Part shown: positions 11,256 to 22,149 of the stretch, in pieces
Numbering within the stretch: position 1 is the first letter of the stretch
How the letters are laid out: the number at the start of each line of letters is the position of its first letter
Source of the DNA: Craterostigma plantagineum
Lineage: Eukaryota > Streptophyta > Magnoliopsida > Lamiales > Linderniaceae
DNA length: 64,000 bases
Reading direction: 5' to 3'
Assembly (NCBI GenBank): GCA_027422505.1
Contig: JAPQWV010001361.1
Location: 29,484-93,483, forward strand
The notes under the pieces: model-generated
What the model was told of the DNA's origin: nothing
The model's database searches: none
The model's input: the letters and a program-made list of their open reading frames with translations, nothing else
Translations under genes and position numbers: made by a program

Positions 11256-11584
11256 TTTTTCTCCGATTTGGTGGTTGATGAGCTTATATGACTTGAGGCA
11301 GGGTGTGATCTGTAACTTGGAATAAATCAAAGGATCAAGTTGTCAAAAGCAGCATATCAGTGGATGCCCTATAATGGGCAAATTACATTTTTGTCCTTTA
11401 CAAGTAGTTTCTTTACACAATCATCCCTCTGCAGAGTAATTAATTGTTTGTATATACAAGTAATATAAATTTTGGGGTTTTACGTTCGTTTATATTGTTC
11501 TGTGTGTATTCTATTCTATTCTATTCTATTCTATTCTTGAGGCAGGTATACTATGAGGTGAGGTGAACGAAGTTCATCTCTTCT
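11256..11584. promoter_or_regulatory. Divergent promoter region with (ATTCT)n
   Basis: The 329 bp between the two oppositely oriented start codons must hold both promoters and 5' leaders. An ATTCT pentanucleotide run lies at about 11508-11537, only some 50 bp before the PPR start codon. No clear TATA box was identified for either side. Confidence 0.5.
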
Positions 11585-13558
11585 ATGTTTTTGGGGTTTC
11601 TTTCAGCGAATAGTAGAAACCTTTTGGTGAGAGGCCTTCATATTGGTAAGCATTTCAAGAGTCCCATTGCCGAGGATATAATTTTCAAGGCTTTGTGCGC
11701 GAATGTTAGGCAGAAAAGATGGAAACTGTTGAACAAGCTTACTTCAAATCTATCAAGTTCTTTGCTTTTTCGTCTTCTTCAAGAGTTCAAAAGCTCTCCT
11801 CAGCTTACCCTAGAAGTCTACCGAAGAATCGGCGGCGGCGAGAAAGTTGTCTTAAGTACGTTGGAGGGTAGTAGCATACTCATTCATGCGATGGTTGGTT
11901 GTAAGAACTACGATGACGCCTTGTTTCTGCTGAAAGAGTTGATGATAGCAAAAGGGCACACGCCATTGCAGCTTTTAGAAGCATTAGTCATGAGCTTCGA
12001 TGAATCCTCTTCAAGCGTCTCTGTTTTCGATACATTGGTTAGGGCATGTACCCAAATCGGGACAAGCGAGGGCGCTTACGAAGTGATAAAGAAATCTATA
12101 CACGAAGGATACTATGTTTCCATTCATGGGTGGAACAATTTTCTGAACCATCTGTTAAAAGTAGGCGAGATTGACAGGTTTTGGGCAGTGTACAGGGAAA
12201 TGATTACAGTGTATGGTTATTATGAGAATGTGAATACCTTCAACCTTTTGATATACGCCCTTTGTATGGAATGTAAGATATGTGAAGCTTTCTCCGTTTT
12301 GTACAAGATGTTCAAGGCTGGGATCGTACCCAACGTTGTCACCTTCAACATGGTCATCGATGGGGCTTGCAAGGCAAACGATCTTCGCCTGGGCAAGAAG
12401 CTTTATCAGAAAATGGGGAAAATGTCAGGTGACTTTATATCCCCTAACATAGTCACATTCAACTGTCTCATAAATGGTTATTGCAAGAATGGTAAGCCAA
12501 ACCTCGGCGAACAGTTTCTTGACACTATGGCTGAGATGAAAGTGAAGCCTAACGTGAGAACTTACGCAACATTAATAGATGGATATGCTAGGTGTGGAAA
12601 GTTAGATGAGGCATTTCGGTTGTGTAATGACATGGTTGGTAATGGATTGATGCCTAACTCGGCGGTTTACAATTCTTTCTTGCACTGCCTTTACATGGAA
12701 GGAGAGATCGATGAAGCTTTGTCGCTACTATCTTACATGGTAAAGAATAGTGTAAAGGCAGATAGGTTCACTCTTTCCATCATTGAAAAGGGATTATGCA
12801 GCCATGGCCTTGTTAGCGAAGCCTTAAAGCTCCATATATTTTCTCTTGAAGAAACTGAAGCCATCCATGCAGATGATGATGATGATGATGTGTTCTCTTT
12901 CAATATCCTCATTGACCACTTTCTCAAGATTGGTAATATATCTTTAGCCGAACAAATGCTATGCAGCATGTTGGTACGTGGGTTAGTCCCAGATATAGTC
13001 ACTTACGGCACTTTGATAAATGGATATTTTAAACATCGAGAGTTGAACAGAGCAGCTTTGGCTTATTCAGACATGGTCGATTGGGGCAAGAACCCACCAA
13101 ACTTGGTGGTCTTAAACTCCATCTTGGACGGTTTGAACAGAGAGAATCGCTTGGAAAGCTCAAGAATCTTGGCTGAAGAGATGAAGAGATCGAACATGTA
13201 CGATTCTGTCACCTACAACACTTTATTGGATGGATACTTCCTTTCTGGGAATATCGAAGGCGCTTTAGAGCTGTTCTCACTTATGAGGAAAGAAGGTTTC
13301 TTGAATAAGATCACTTGCAACATAATGATCAAGCATCTCTGTGCCTTTGGATTATTCAGCCACGCTAAGGAAGTTGTGGAGGAAATGTTCTATAGAGGCA
13401 TGACGCCCGATGTCATTACATACACGACTCTTTTGACGAGCCTTGGTAAGAAGGGTAGTTCAGAGGAAGTTGTGAAAATGCACGATTATCTAATTCTTCG
13501 AGGCGTTGAAGCTGATGGGCAGACTTATGAAGCCATTGTCAGGCCATGTATTAATTGA
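11585..13558 (+). CDS. P-class pentatricopeptide repeat protein
   Basis: Intronless, intact, 657 aa. From about residue 145 to the end it consists of tandem 35-residue PPR motifs, at least twelve. Clear examples are TFNLLIYALC (about 217), VVTFNMVIDGACK, IVTFNCLINGYCK, RTYATLIDGYARCGK, VTYNTLLDGYF and VITYTTLLTSLGKKG. No E, E+ or DYW extension follows, so this is a P-class RNA-binding protein, a class usually acting on organellar transcripts. The first 30 residues are rich in Ser, Arg and Leu with few acidic residues, compatible with a mitochondrial presequence. A GAT microsatellite (about 12870-12888) inserts a run of Asp between two PPR motifs. This is one of the few multi-domain genes in the window with no frameshift. 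Confidence 0.9.
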   Translation: MFLGFLSANSRNLLVRGLHIGKHFKSPIAEDIIFKALCANVRQKRWKLLNKLTSNLSSSLLFRLLQEFKSSPQLTLEVYRRIGGGEKVVLSTLEGSSILIHAMVGCKNYDDALFLLKELMIAKGHTPLQLLEALVMSFDESSSSVSVFDTLVRACTQIGTSEGAYEVIKKSIHEGYYVSIHGWNNFLNHLLKVGEIDRFWAVYREMITVYGYYENVNTFNLLIYALCMECKICEAFSVLYKMFKAGIVPNVVTFNMVIDGACKANDLRLGKKLYQKMGKMSGDFISPNIVTFNCLINGYCKNGKPNLGEQFLDTMAEMKVKPNVRTYATLIDGYARCGKLDEAFRLCNDMVGNGLMPNSAVYNSFLHCLYMEGEIDEALSLLSYMVKNSVKADRFTLSIIEKGLCSHGLVSEALKLHIFSLEETEAIHADDDDDDVFSFNILIDHFLKIGNISLAEQMLCSMLVRGLVPDIVTYGTLINGYFKHRELNRAALAYSDMVDWGKNPPNLVVLNSILDGLNRENRLESSRILAEEMKRSNMYDSVTYNTLLDGYFLSGNIEGALELFSLMRKEGFLNKITCNIMIKHLCAFGLFSHAKEVVEEMFYRGMTPDVITYTTLLTSLGKKGSSEEVVKMHDYLILRGVEADGQTYEAIVRPCIN

Positions 13559-14872
13559 GAGTGGAAGTTTTGGTCGGAGCTAGTATTGACAGCCATCAAC
13601 AAATCTCAGTGTACACTCAAAGAAAACTGATTATAGTGATCACTTGCAAGGTACGTTGTGATATTTGGGTTAAGAACCGATTGTGTTGATGTCAAAATTG
13701 TGTGTGTACTTTTAGATGTTATGCCAATGGCAATGGTTTATCACGGACAAGTCACAAGAGAACATATGGTGCTTTTGAACCGTTTTCTGTTCTGACGGCG
13801 TCGTTTTGAAACCATTGTTTTGGGCTTTTATGGCCCATTTATATGTTGTATGTCAGCCCACATACGGCCTCAGCTCGGCTCGGTGATTCTTCGTTGGAAG
13901 AAAGATATATTCATTCTTTAAATTCCCAAATTTTGACCGATTTTGGTGATTTAATTACTTATGTGGGTGTCTCGAGAGTCCATGATAATAGATCTATAAC
14001 TTAAATTAATTGTAAAACTCTTCCAAAAAGAAATGACGGAAAGGCATGTTACCCCCATATTACGCGCTTTTTGTTTTCTTTTTTCTTCGATCAAATTAAT
14101 ATTAATATATTTTTTCTTTTCACATGATAAAAGGAAAGGAAACATGTATCATATGTCGGCTTCTTTTATGTCTGGCAGTTGCAAATGCTTCCTTTGTAAT
14201 CGTTTTTCATGTCGTTCACTTACATGTGTTTTAGGCAGCTTCTTAATGTATGTCTAAATCTAGTATATATATATATATATATATATGTTTTATAAAATAA
14301 TTGTTAGTATTTTAAGTATGTATGCCTATAAGATAACTATGGGCCTGTAAATAAGGAACGCTATTCTGTCGTCAACACTCTGTTGTCGTTTGATTACTGG
14401 GATTTTACAAGTCGTGCTCGTGCCTTTTGCTTGTCATAATTTTTCAATTAATTATTTAATAGCTGATACACATAGAGATTAAATATTCGTCTAAATCCCA
14501 TATCTATCTATTTTATTAAGGGAAAGCGTGCTAGAGTAACTGATCTCTCCAATTTGGTGTGTCAATTTTGACATATTAGTCCTTTAATTTTTAATTGATT
14601 TTAAATAAATCCTTATAAATTAATTTTTAATTTGCATATTTCACAATAGTCCTTTTAGAATTAATCATAATAGCATATATTACATTATTTCTGTTACCTT
14701 TACTTCAAGAAAACTAAAATTCGGACTCTTTTTTACGGACAAAAATCTTCGAGGACGTTGACGTAAGATCGAACCCAGATATTGATTATGATTTATAATG
14801 TAGGGGGACCAAATATATTTGTCCTGTCATCCTTCATTGAATTGATACAACAAATCGAATTTATTAATTAAT
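13559..14872. other. Intergenic, AT-rich
   Basis: Contains the PPR 3' region, including GGCTTTTATGGCCCA-type words near 13828, and an AT dinucleotide run at about 14264-14287. No gene, RNA or bounded element recognised. Confidence 0.4.
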
Positions 14873-15873
14873 GGGTTAATTCCTTATCAGTCCCTCTCAC
14901 TCTCAAAGTTTAAACTTCCTCTTAAATACCACTCGAATTATTTCTTCCTTATAAGTACCTATCTGAAAATTTATTCCTCTGCAGTACCTAAAAAGGTCTT
15001 TTCAGTGTTAAAAAGACGAAAATACCCCTTTCTCACATATTCCATTGAAGTTTATTTCACATGAATTATACCAACAAAACTTGTTATTATACTAATAAAA
15101 TTGAAATTATACCAAGAAATTATACCAAATGTTTGAACATTAAACTACGTTATTATAATTCGAATTTTATAAATGAAATTGGACATTATACCAACTGATT
15201 ATGCTATTATACTAGAAATTATGGAAATTGTACCATTTGTTTTGTAATTATACCAATAAATAAAGGTATTATAATTTATAAAAAAAATTAGGCATTATAC
15301 CAATTGATTTTGCTATTATACCAGAAATTGAGGAGATTATACCATCTATTTTCGTTATTATACCAATAAATATTGTTATTTTAATTTTATAGAGCGAAAT
15401 TGAATTACATACCAACTAATGTTTGCAATTATACCATAAATTGTGGAAAATATACCATACATTATCGTTATTATACCATCTATCTCAGTTATTATACCAA
15501 TAAATAAGTTATTTTAATTTTATACAGCATAATTGGAGATTATACCAACTAATTTTGCTATTATACCAGAAACTGAGTAAAATATACCATCTGTTTATTA
15601 GGTTCAATTCAGGTGGTATAATAACGATAACAGTTGGTATAATTTCCAATTTAACATTATTTTGTTGGTATAATGAGAATAACAGTTGGTATAATAATCA
15701 GAATAGTTGGTATGATGCCCAATTTAATATCAGGAAAGGGTATTTCCGTCCGTTCACTATTTAGGGGTATTAAACACAACTTTTTGCAGATGGGTACTTA
15801 ACAGGAAGATTTTTTCATAGGGGTACTGAACAGGAAGTTAAGTTTCTGACAGGGCAATTTAGCATGCTGGTCT
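14873..15873. mobile_element. TIR element A with ATACCA word array
   Basis: Bounded by imperfect inverted termini: left GGGTTAATTCCTTATCAG at 14873; right, read on the minus strand, ATGCTAAATTGCCCTGTCAG. Both are followed inward by related text (ACTTCCT...AGTACC). The interior, about 15050-15730, is an irregular array of ATTATACCAA words spaced roughly 20-30 bp. They read forward (ATACCA) in the left part and inverted (TGGTAT) in the right part. No transposase frame exists. The target duplication is not recognisable, so the exact ends are uncertain. It shares its termini with elements B (20964) and C (31695). Confidence 0.6.
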
Positions 15874-17168
15874 GTTAAACCTATTGAAGAAACAAAGAAA
15901 AAAATTCGGCTCTGATTAGTTTCTTTTTCGGCCTCAGCTTAATTTCTGATTATGTGTCCTTTTCAAATTTGTTTCCAAGCTCTTAAAAGCCTCTGATAGT
16001 ACGAGAAATTGATTGCACCGTTTGCTTGTAAGATATTAGATAGAGTCATGTGGTAATATCCTTACATCTACCAAAACTTTATCTCTTTTTTCTTTTTTCT
16101 AAGTTCAAGGAAAACTATATGTGAAAGAAATATATAGATAGGTACGTTATGGAATTGAAAACAATATCTTTCATTGGTGCTTCGCTTATTATATTCATTT
16201 CGCTTATTATATTCATTCGCAAAATGCATGAGCAATGATGGAACAACTAGCAATAATTACTATAACTAATTCTACCATTAGTATCATTAAATTAGACCTC
16301 AAACATATCGAAGAAATGATTACGTTATGATTTATCATCACCACCCTTTTGTATTGCAACTGCAATCATGCCAAATTATTTATTTATTTTTATAAAAATA
16401 TTGTATAATATATTGTGTATACATATTCGTAGTATTTATTTTGACGGAATACAGCAATATGTTAAGCAGCCGCGCGTGACATGAGAGCACAAGCTTACAG
16501 ACACAAATACGCTATTGTCTGTCATTTTGTTTCTTTCTTTTTTTCTTTTCCTTAATTACTGGGACATATCTCCCTTTAATGCAATCAGTAGTTCTCTTTT
16601 TTCATTTTAGTTTTATACAGTATCATACAGTATCTAAAATAGTATTTTCATCGGTAACTATATTGGGGGATAAGAATTTCTTTTTTTTTCTGAGTATCTT
16701 TAAAAAGGTATAAGACATATATATCTTCGTGTGGTCCTAAGATTTTTATGGGGAAACTGAATATACGCATTTCTTAGAATTTTGTCTTACGTTTTATTTT
16801 TTCGCAAGAAATATGAATACTCTTTATTTTGTTTCTTGGTATATTGACTTATCAAATTTCACCCACGTCATTTTAATATATCAATGGTATCCTTTACACC
16901 TCAAAATACAGATCCGTTTGTATATAGGACCCGACGGAATTTTCGTTTGTTGAGCTTTGTGTTATAACGACATTTTAAGAGTTGACCTTGAACCAAGAAT
17001 GATATTTTTGTTATATATGTCATAAGGTGCTAAGGCCCAGTGATTATTCATTTGCTGACACGTACCTCAGTTTTCTCATGCATGCGCAGCGCCTCTACTC
17101 CTATCATAATTAGCAATTACAGCGTGCTTTGCATTTAGCCCATTATCTTATTTTTTTATATCATATTC
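15874..17168. other. Intergenic, AT-rich
   Basis: No gene or repeat with defined ends recognised. Short direct repeat TTCGCTTATTATATTCATT at about 16183-16216. The TATTC at 17164-17168 is the target duplication of the next element. Confidence 0.4.
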
Positions 17169-17892
17169 TGTTGGAAATTGTGTGCCAAGAACTCGCTGGA
17201 GATGGCCGGGATGTCGACGGAAACATGTCCGATCGACCACAGTGAAAAAACAGAAAATGAGTTGAAGGATTGTTAAGTTCTGAAGTGTTTATGTCGCGAT
17301 TAATGAGGACCGTCGGATCGCTGCGCGCGTTATCTGATGGATTAGATTTGAACTTGGCAGATTAAATATGGAGCGTCCGATGTAGCGCGAGTTGAAGATC
17401 AACGAACCAGATTTGTCGCAGGAAGAGTTGCGTAGCAACTCTTTAAGTGAAAGAAGCGATTTTTTGTATCAACTGTGATCAAGCATGAGCCATTGGATGA
17501 GATAAAGAACTGATCGGACGGCTGCCAGCAATCGCGCGAAATTACACCTGAAGAAGCTATTATAAATATCAGAACAGAGGAGTTAACGAGCTGACTTTGA
17601 GCTCTCGTAACTTTCTCTAGGGTGCGATTTAGAGAGAGTGGTTAACTAGGGTTTTATAGTAGACATAGAATACTGTAAAACTCGTGTTGGTGATTAATCG
17701 AATCGGAGGCTCTGTTGGTCCGTGAGCGTAGGCGAAGATCGCCGAACCACGTTAAACTCGCTGTTATTTTCTTTGCTGATTTCGGTTCTGTTTTGCGTCA
17801 ATTCAAGCTGCGATTGCTTGAATTGATCCGATCGATCGGTGAGCGCGTATTCTCAGGTCAAAGGCGAGTCGATAGGAGGTCGTAGCTCAACA
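17169..17892 (+). repeat. Left LTR of TR-GAG-like element
   Basis: Begins TGTTGGAAATTGTGTGCC and ends GGTCGTAGCTCAACA. A TATTATAAAT promoter core lies at about 17558, with a probable start region about 30 bp later. The gag reading frame is already open in the last 50 bp of the LTR. Confidence 0.9.
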
Positions 17893-17934
17893 AGTGGTGC
17901 GGTGAGCGTGGAGAACGAGCTGAATCTCCGCGTG

Positions 17935-19685
17935 ATGGCTGCGACGCGACTCAAAATGGAGATCTTCAACGGATCGAATGATTTCGGTCTCTGGAAGTTG
18001 AAGATGAAGGCGTTGTTGACTGAGAAAGGTCTTGAGGAGGCGCTCAAGCCTGATACTGAGATGGAACCGAAGGATATGACAGCGGCGGCTAAGAAGAAAT
18101 TGAAAGAGAAAGCATTCTCAACTCTGATTTTGTGCTTATCAGACAATGTGCTACGTCGAGTGGCTACGGAGGTTTCAGCGGAGGCTTTATGGAAGAAGCT
18201 TGATTCCTTGTATATGACCAAGTCACTGGCTCGAAGATTATACCTCAAGCAAGCATTATACAAGTTCCGAATGGTGGAAGAGGAAGCTTTAGATCAACAG
18301 ATCGACAGATTTCAGAAACTGGTGGTTGATTTACAGAACATCGGGGAAATTTGAAGGATGAAGATCAGGCACTTCTCCTTCTGTGTGCGCTGCCATCAAG
18401 CCTTGAGCAGTTCAAGGATGCACTCTTGTATGGAAGAGAGAAGCTAACAATGGAGGATGTTATGTCTGCTCTCAGTTCGAAGCAACTAAACACACCTAAG
18501 CTCAGTGAGGTTAAAACCGAGGCAGATCTGCTCCTTGTGCAGCATAAATCGAAGCTGTGGAAGAAGAAGGGCAAGGATAAGGAAGTCTCTGAGCCTAAGA
18601 GGTGTTACATATGCAATGAGGTAGGTCACTTCAAAAGATTCTGCCCAAAGAAAGCAAAGCAGATCCAGAAACAAGCTAATGTTGTTGCATCTGATTTCTG
18701 CGAGCATTGCAGCTATGAGTCTGCGGAGATTCTGACTGTTTCTGAGGCTGAGGAAAGAGAGGAGTGGATACTCGACTCTGGTTGTAGCTTTCATGTAACC
18801 TGCAACAAGGATTGGATGTTTGAATTCAAGGAAACGAGTGGAAAAACTGTCAAGCTAGCAAATGGTGTTAGCTGTCATGTTTTGGGTGTAGGATCTGTGA
18901 AATTCAAACTGAAGGCAGGTGGTTTAGGGATTCTGAGGGATGTCAGGTTCATACCTGATATGAGGAGAAACCTTATCTCAGTTGGAGAGCTAGACAAACG
19001 AGGCTATACCACTCAAACCTCAGATGGAAGAATCAAAGTTCAGAAACAACAGAGGCTGATTCTTGAGGGGTATAAAAGGCACGGGATCTATGTTCTGGAT
19101 GGATGTTCTGTGATGAGGAGCTCACCATTGGAAACTAGGGAATGTGGAGGTCTCAATGTGGCTGAAGAGAAGCCGAGGAAACCTCAGCTTGAGGTGGAGC
19201 GAAGCACTGCAAAACTCGTGGCTGAAGCTGAGAAAACAGAAACTGCTGTTATCAGCTTGGAAGAGAGCTCAGTTGAAGCAGATTCTGAGGACGAGAAGGA
19301 GCTGTTCATTCCTAGGGGCGAAGGCACCTCAAAGGCTGATGTATGGAGTACATCTGAGGTGGACGCCAGCTCGGAGAATGAAGAAGACAGCGAGGAAAAC
19401 TCAACAGAAAAACCAGGTGATAACATTTCTGTTTGTGGAACTGATGCAGATTATGAGCTGCTGATGGAGACTGCCGAGGCAACGAAGGAAACGAAGGCCA
19501 AGATGCAGATGGAGACTAGCCAGGGAAGAGTCAAGAAGGAGGCTCAAATGGCTAGGAACGAGGGAGCTTCAAGCAGATTGAAGATAGGAAGCTCAAAGTG
19601 CAAGATGACTCCAAGTGGGAAATTAAGATTCTACTTGGAGTTGGTAAGTTCTCTATTGAGGCTCGAAGCTCCTAAGGGAGCTTGA
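17935..19685 (+). CDS. Gag-protease polyprotein with acidic C-terminus
   Basis: Starts at ATG 17935 (MAATRLKMEIFNGSNDFGLWK), the copia gag entry motif. One single-base shift near 18350 separates the gag N-half from the rest. A CCHC knuckle (CYICNEVGHFKRFC, about 18604) and the protease motif WILDSGCSFHV (about 18766) follow, then the NLISVGELDKRGY segment typical of the protease/pre-integrase junction. After about 19080 no integrase or RT motif appears. Instead some 190 residues are very rich in Glu, Ser and Lys, ending at 19685. The open upstream frame from 17839 starts only with GTG inside the LTR, so I chose the ATG. Confidence 0.85.
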
Positions 19686-19896
19686 TGACCAACAGAGCTA
19701 AGCTAGGATTCGAGGTGGAGCTGCGATCGAGAGCTATGAGAGGAATTTGGGCAGAGGAGGAAAAATTCCTGAAGCTGTGAGAATGGAAAAAAAAACTGAT
19801 TTCTGGTGTGTTTTGGGCTGAGAATAATTCGCGTGATTGAGCTTCTATGGAGGTGTTCGGGGCATGGATTGCGAGATCTAGGCCCAAGGTGGAGTT

Positions 19897-20617
19897 TGTT
19901 GGAAATTGTGTGCCAAGAACTCGCCGGAGATGGCCGGGATGTCGCCGGAAACATGTCCGATCGACCACAGTGGAAAAAACAGAAAATGAGCTGAAGGATT
20001 GTTAAGTTCTGAAGTGTTTATGTCGCGATTAATGAGGACCGTCGGATCGCTGCGCGCGTTATCTGATGGATTAGATTTGAACTTGGCAGATTAAATATAG
20101 AGCGTCCGATGTAGCGCGAGTTGAAGATCAACGAACCAGATTTGTCGCAGGAAGAGTTGCGTAGCACTCTTTAAGTGAAGAAACGATTTTTTGTATCAAC
20201 TGTGATCAAGCATGAGCCATTGGATGAGATAAAGAACTGATCGGACGGCTGCCAGCAATCGCGCGAAATTACACCGAAGAAGCTATTATAAATACCAGAA
20301 TAGAGGAGTTAACGAGCTGACTTTGAGCTCTCGTAACTTTCTCTAGGGTGCGATTTAGGGAGAGTGGTTAACTAGGGTTTTATAGTAGACATAGAGTACT
20401 GTAAAACTCGTGTTGGTGATTAATCGAATCGGAAGCTCTGTTGGTCCGTGGACGTAGGCGAAGATCGCCGAACCACGTTAAACTCGCTGTTATTTCTTTG
20501 CTGATTTCGGTTCTGTTTTGCGTCAATTCAAGCTGCGATTGCTCGAATTGATCCGATCGATCGGTGAGCGCGTATTCTCAGGTCAAAGGCGAGTCGGTAG
20601 GAGGTCGTAGCTCAACA
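19897..20617 (+). repeat. Right LTR of TR-GAG-like element
   Basis: 721 bp, same ends as the left LTR, with scattered substitutions and a few single-base indels. AAGGTGGAGTT just before it is a weak polypurine tract. Confidence 0.9.
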
Positions 20618-20622
20618 TATTC

Positions 20623-20954
20623 AATATATCATATAATTTAGTAATCGGTTTAATATTTATATATACACATACTAGCTCTTTAAAAAAAATTTGCAGACAC
20701 ACACACTCTTTAGCCTTTTCGCATGTCTTTTCATATTGTAGAAAATATTTTCCACAATTTACATCAACTTCAGTTTTTCAAGTTCTCTCAGTCTCAATCA
20801 ATTTGATTTTTCCAATATTTATTTTTCTAATCATATTAAGGCGAAGAAGAATCAATTGCGAATTCTCCTTCTTCATATAGTTTCGTATAAAGGTGAGAAC
20901 GGTCAACGGCTTTCAAATCGAACAGTTAATAACTAACTGAGGTTATTTAATAAA
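20623..20954. other. Short intergenic spacer
   Basis: AT-rich spacer between the LTR element and element B. Nothing recognised. Confidence 0.4.
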
Positions 20955-21269
20955 TAAAATAAAGGGCTAATTAGATATCAGGCCTCTTAAGAAGTTTGAG
21001 TTGATTTCAGGCCCCTTTTATATTTTGAATAGGTTAAGGACCCAAATTATATTTATGTTAGGGAAAAGGACCAATCCATACTGTAAAGACATTTGTACCC
21101 TTTTTTTATCTGAAATTACAGCAAACTTTTTAGACTTAAATCTTAACGTGTTATTAAGTGGTATGAAAACCTATTTGATTGGTATCTATGCAGATTGAAC
21201 TGTTATTACTAAATCATCTGTAAATTTTATACGGTATAACCAATTAAGACACAAACTCAGTCCCAAAAT

Positions 21270-21460
21270 CGATTTCCATACCAAAACCACAAAGTTCGAT
21301 TTCGCCCCTTTTTAGAGAAAAACCGATGCGATTTCGATCGATTTGCACCCTTAATCGACCAGATTTTCATACCAAAACACTAAAGTTCGATTTCGCCCCT
21401 TTTTCAAGAAAACCCGACGCATTTCGATCGATTTGCACCCTTAATCGACCAATCTTCGAT
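21270..21460 (+). repeat. Tandem duplication in element B
   Basis: Two copies of about 100 bp containing AAAGTTCGATTTCGCCCC and TTTCGATCGATTTGCACCC. They create a short open frame with a repeated peptide (RSICTLNRP), which I do not regard as a gene. Confidence 0.7.
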
Positions 21461-21689
21461 GGCTCCGAAGAAGACCCATCAATAGCGAGAAGTGGTCGGA
21501 AGAAGGTTTCTGGGAAGAAGACAGTTGGTGGGAAGAAGCACGGCGTCGAACGCCGAGGAACTACCGGAAGAAGGAGAAGATCGACACTGGAAGAAGAAAT
21601 CCGATGAATCGAGCGAACGACGTCCAGTAGGCATAAGAAGTCGATGCCAACCCAAGTTCTTCCTGAAGAATATGGCCGAGATTAAGAAA

Positions 21690-22060
21690 GGGGCTAGTAC
21701 TTCGTCCATTTTATATCGTACCAGATCACATGTAAATTGTACCACTTAAATATAACTGGGTACCACTTATACTAAACTCGTATCACATAGTACTTCGTCC
21801 ATTTTATCTCGTACCAGATCACATGTAAATTGTACCACTTAAGTATAACTGGGTACCACTTTATACTAAACTCGTACCACAAAAATAAGAACGTAAGCTT
21901 CATGGGCCTAGTACTTCGTCCATTTTATCTCGTACCAGATCACATGTAAATTGTACCACTTAAATATAACTGGGTACCACTTATACTAAACTCGTATCAC
22001 ATAGTACCTCGTCCATTTTATCTCGTACCAGATCACATGTAAATAAGAACGTTCAAGAAG
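21690..22060 (+). repeat. Tandem TACCAC block 1
   Basis: Three to four copies of a unit of about 110-120 bp with CTTCGTCCATTTTATCTCG, ACCAGATCACATGTAAATTG and GGGTACCACTTATACTAAAC. Confidence 0.8.
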
Positions 22061-22149
22061 CTTCATGTTCCATCAATCCGGATCCATATTTATACCATAC
22101 CAAAACACATGTAAACTATACCACTTTAGCATACTTTGATACCAATTTA

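Larger units (their letters stand above)
17169..20617 (+). mobile_element. Non-autonomous copia element (gag-protease only)
   Basis: A 3449-bp element with LTRs of about 724 and 721 bp, TGTTGGAAATT...GCTCAACA ends and the 5-bp target duplication TATTC on both sides (17164-17168, 20618-20622). The 2.0-kb interior encodes gag, one zinc knuckle, protease and the start of the pre-integrase segment. An acidic region then replaces integrase, RT and RNase H. This fits the plant TR-GAG type of non-autonomous LTR elements, which keep GAG and borrow polymerase functions in trans. The LTRs differ at perhaps 15-20 positions by eye, so it is older than the element at 3176. Confidence 0.9.

Noticed and set aside
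15050..15730. CRISPR-like appearance of regularly spaced ATACCA words
   Set aside because: Words are short, degenerate and irregularly spaced, occur in both orientations, and lie in a plant genome with no cas genes.
17169..20617. Interpretation of the 720-bp repeats as a segmental duplication
   Set aside because: TG...CA ends, a 5-bp target duplication and gag-protease sequence between them show they are LTRs.
21326..21749. Open frames of about 90 codons in element B (repeated RSICTLNRP peptide)
   Set aside because: Produced by a tandem DNA duplication, with no family resemblance and no transposase motif.
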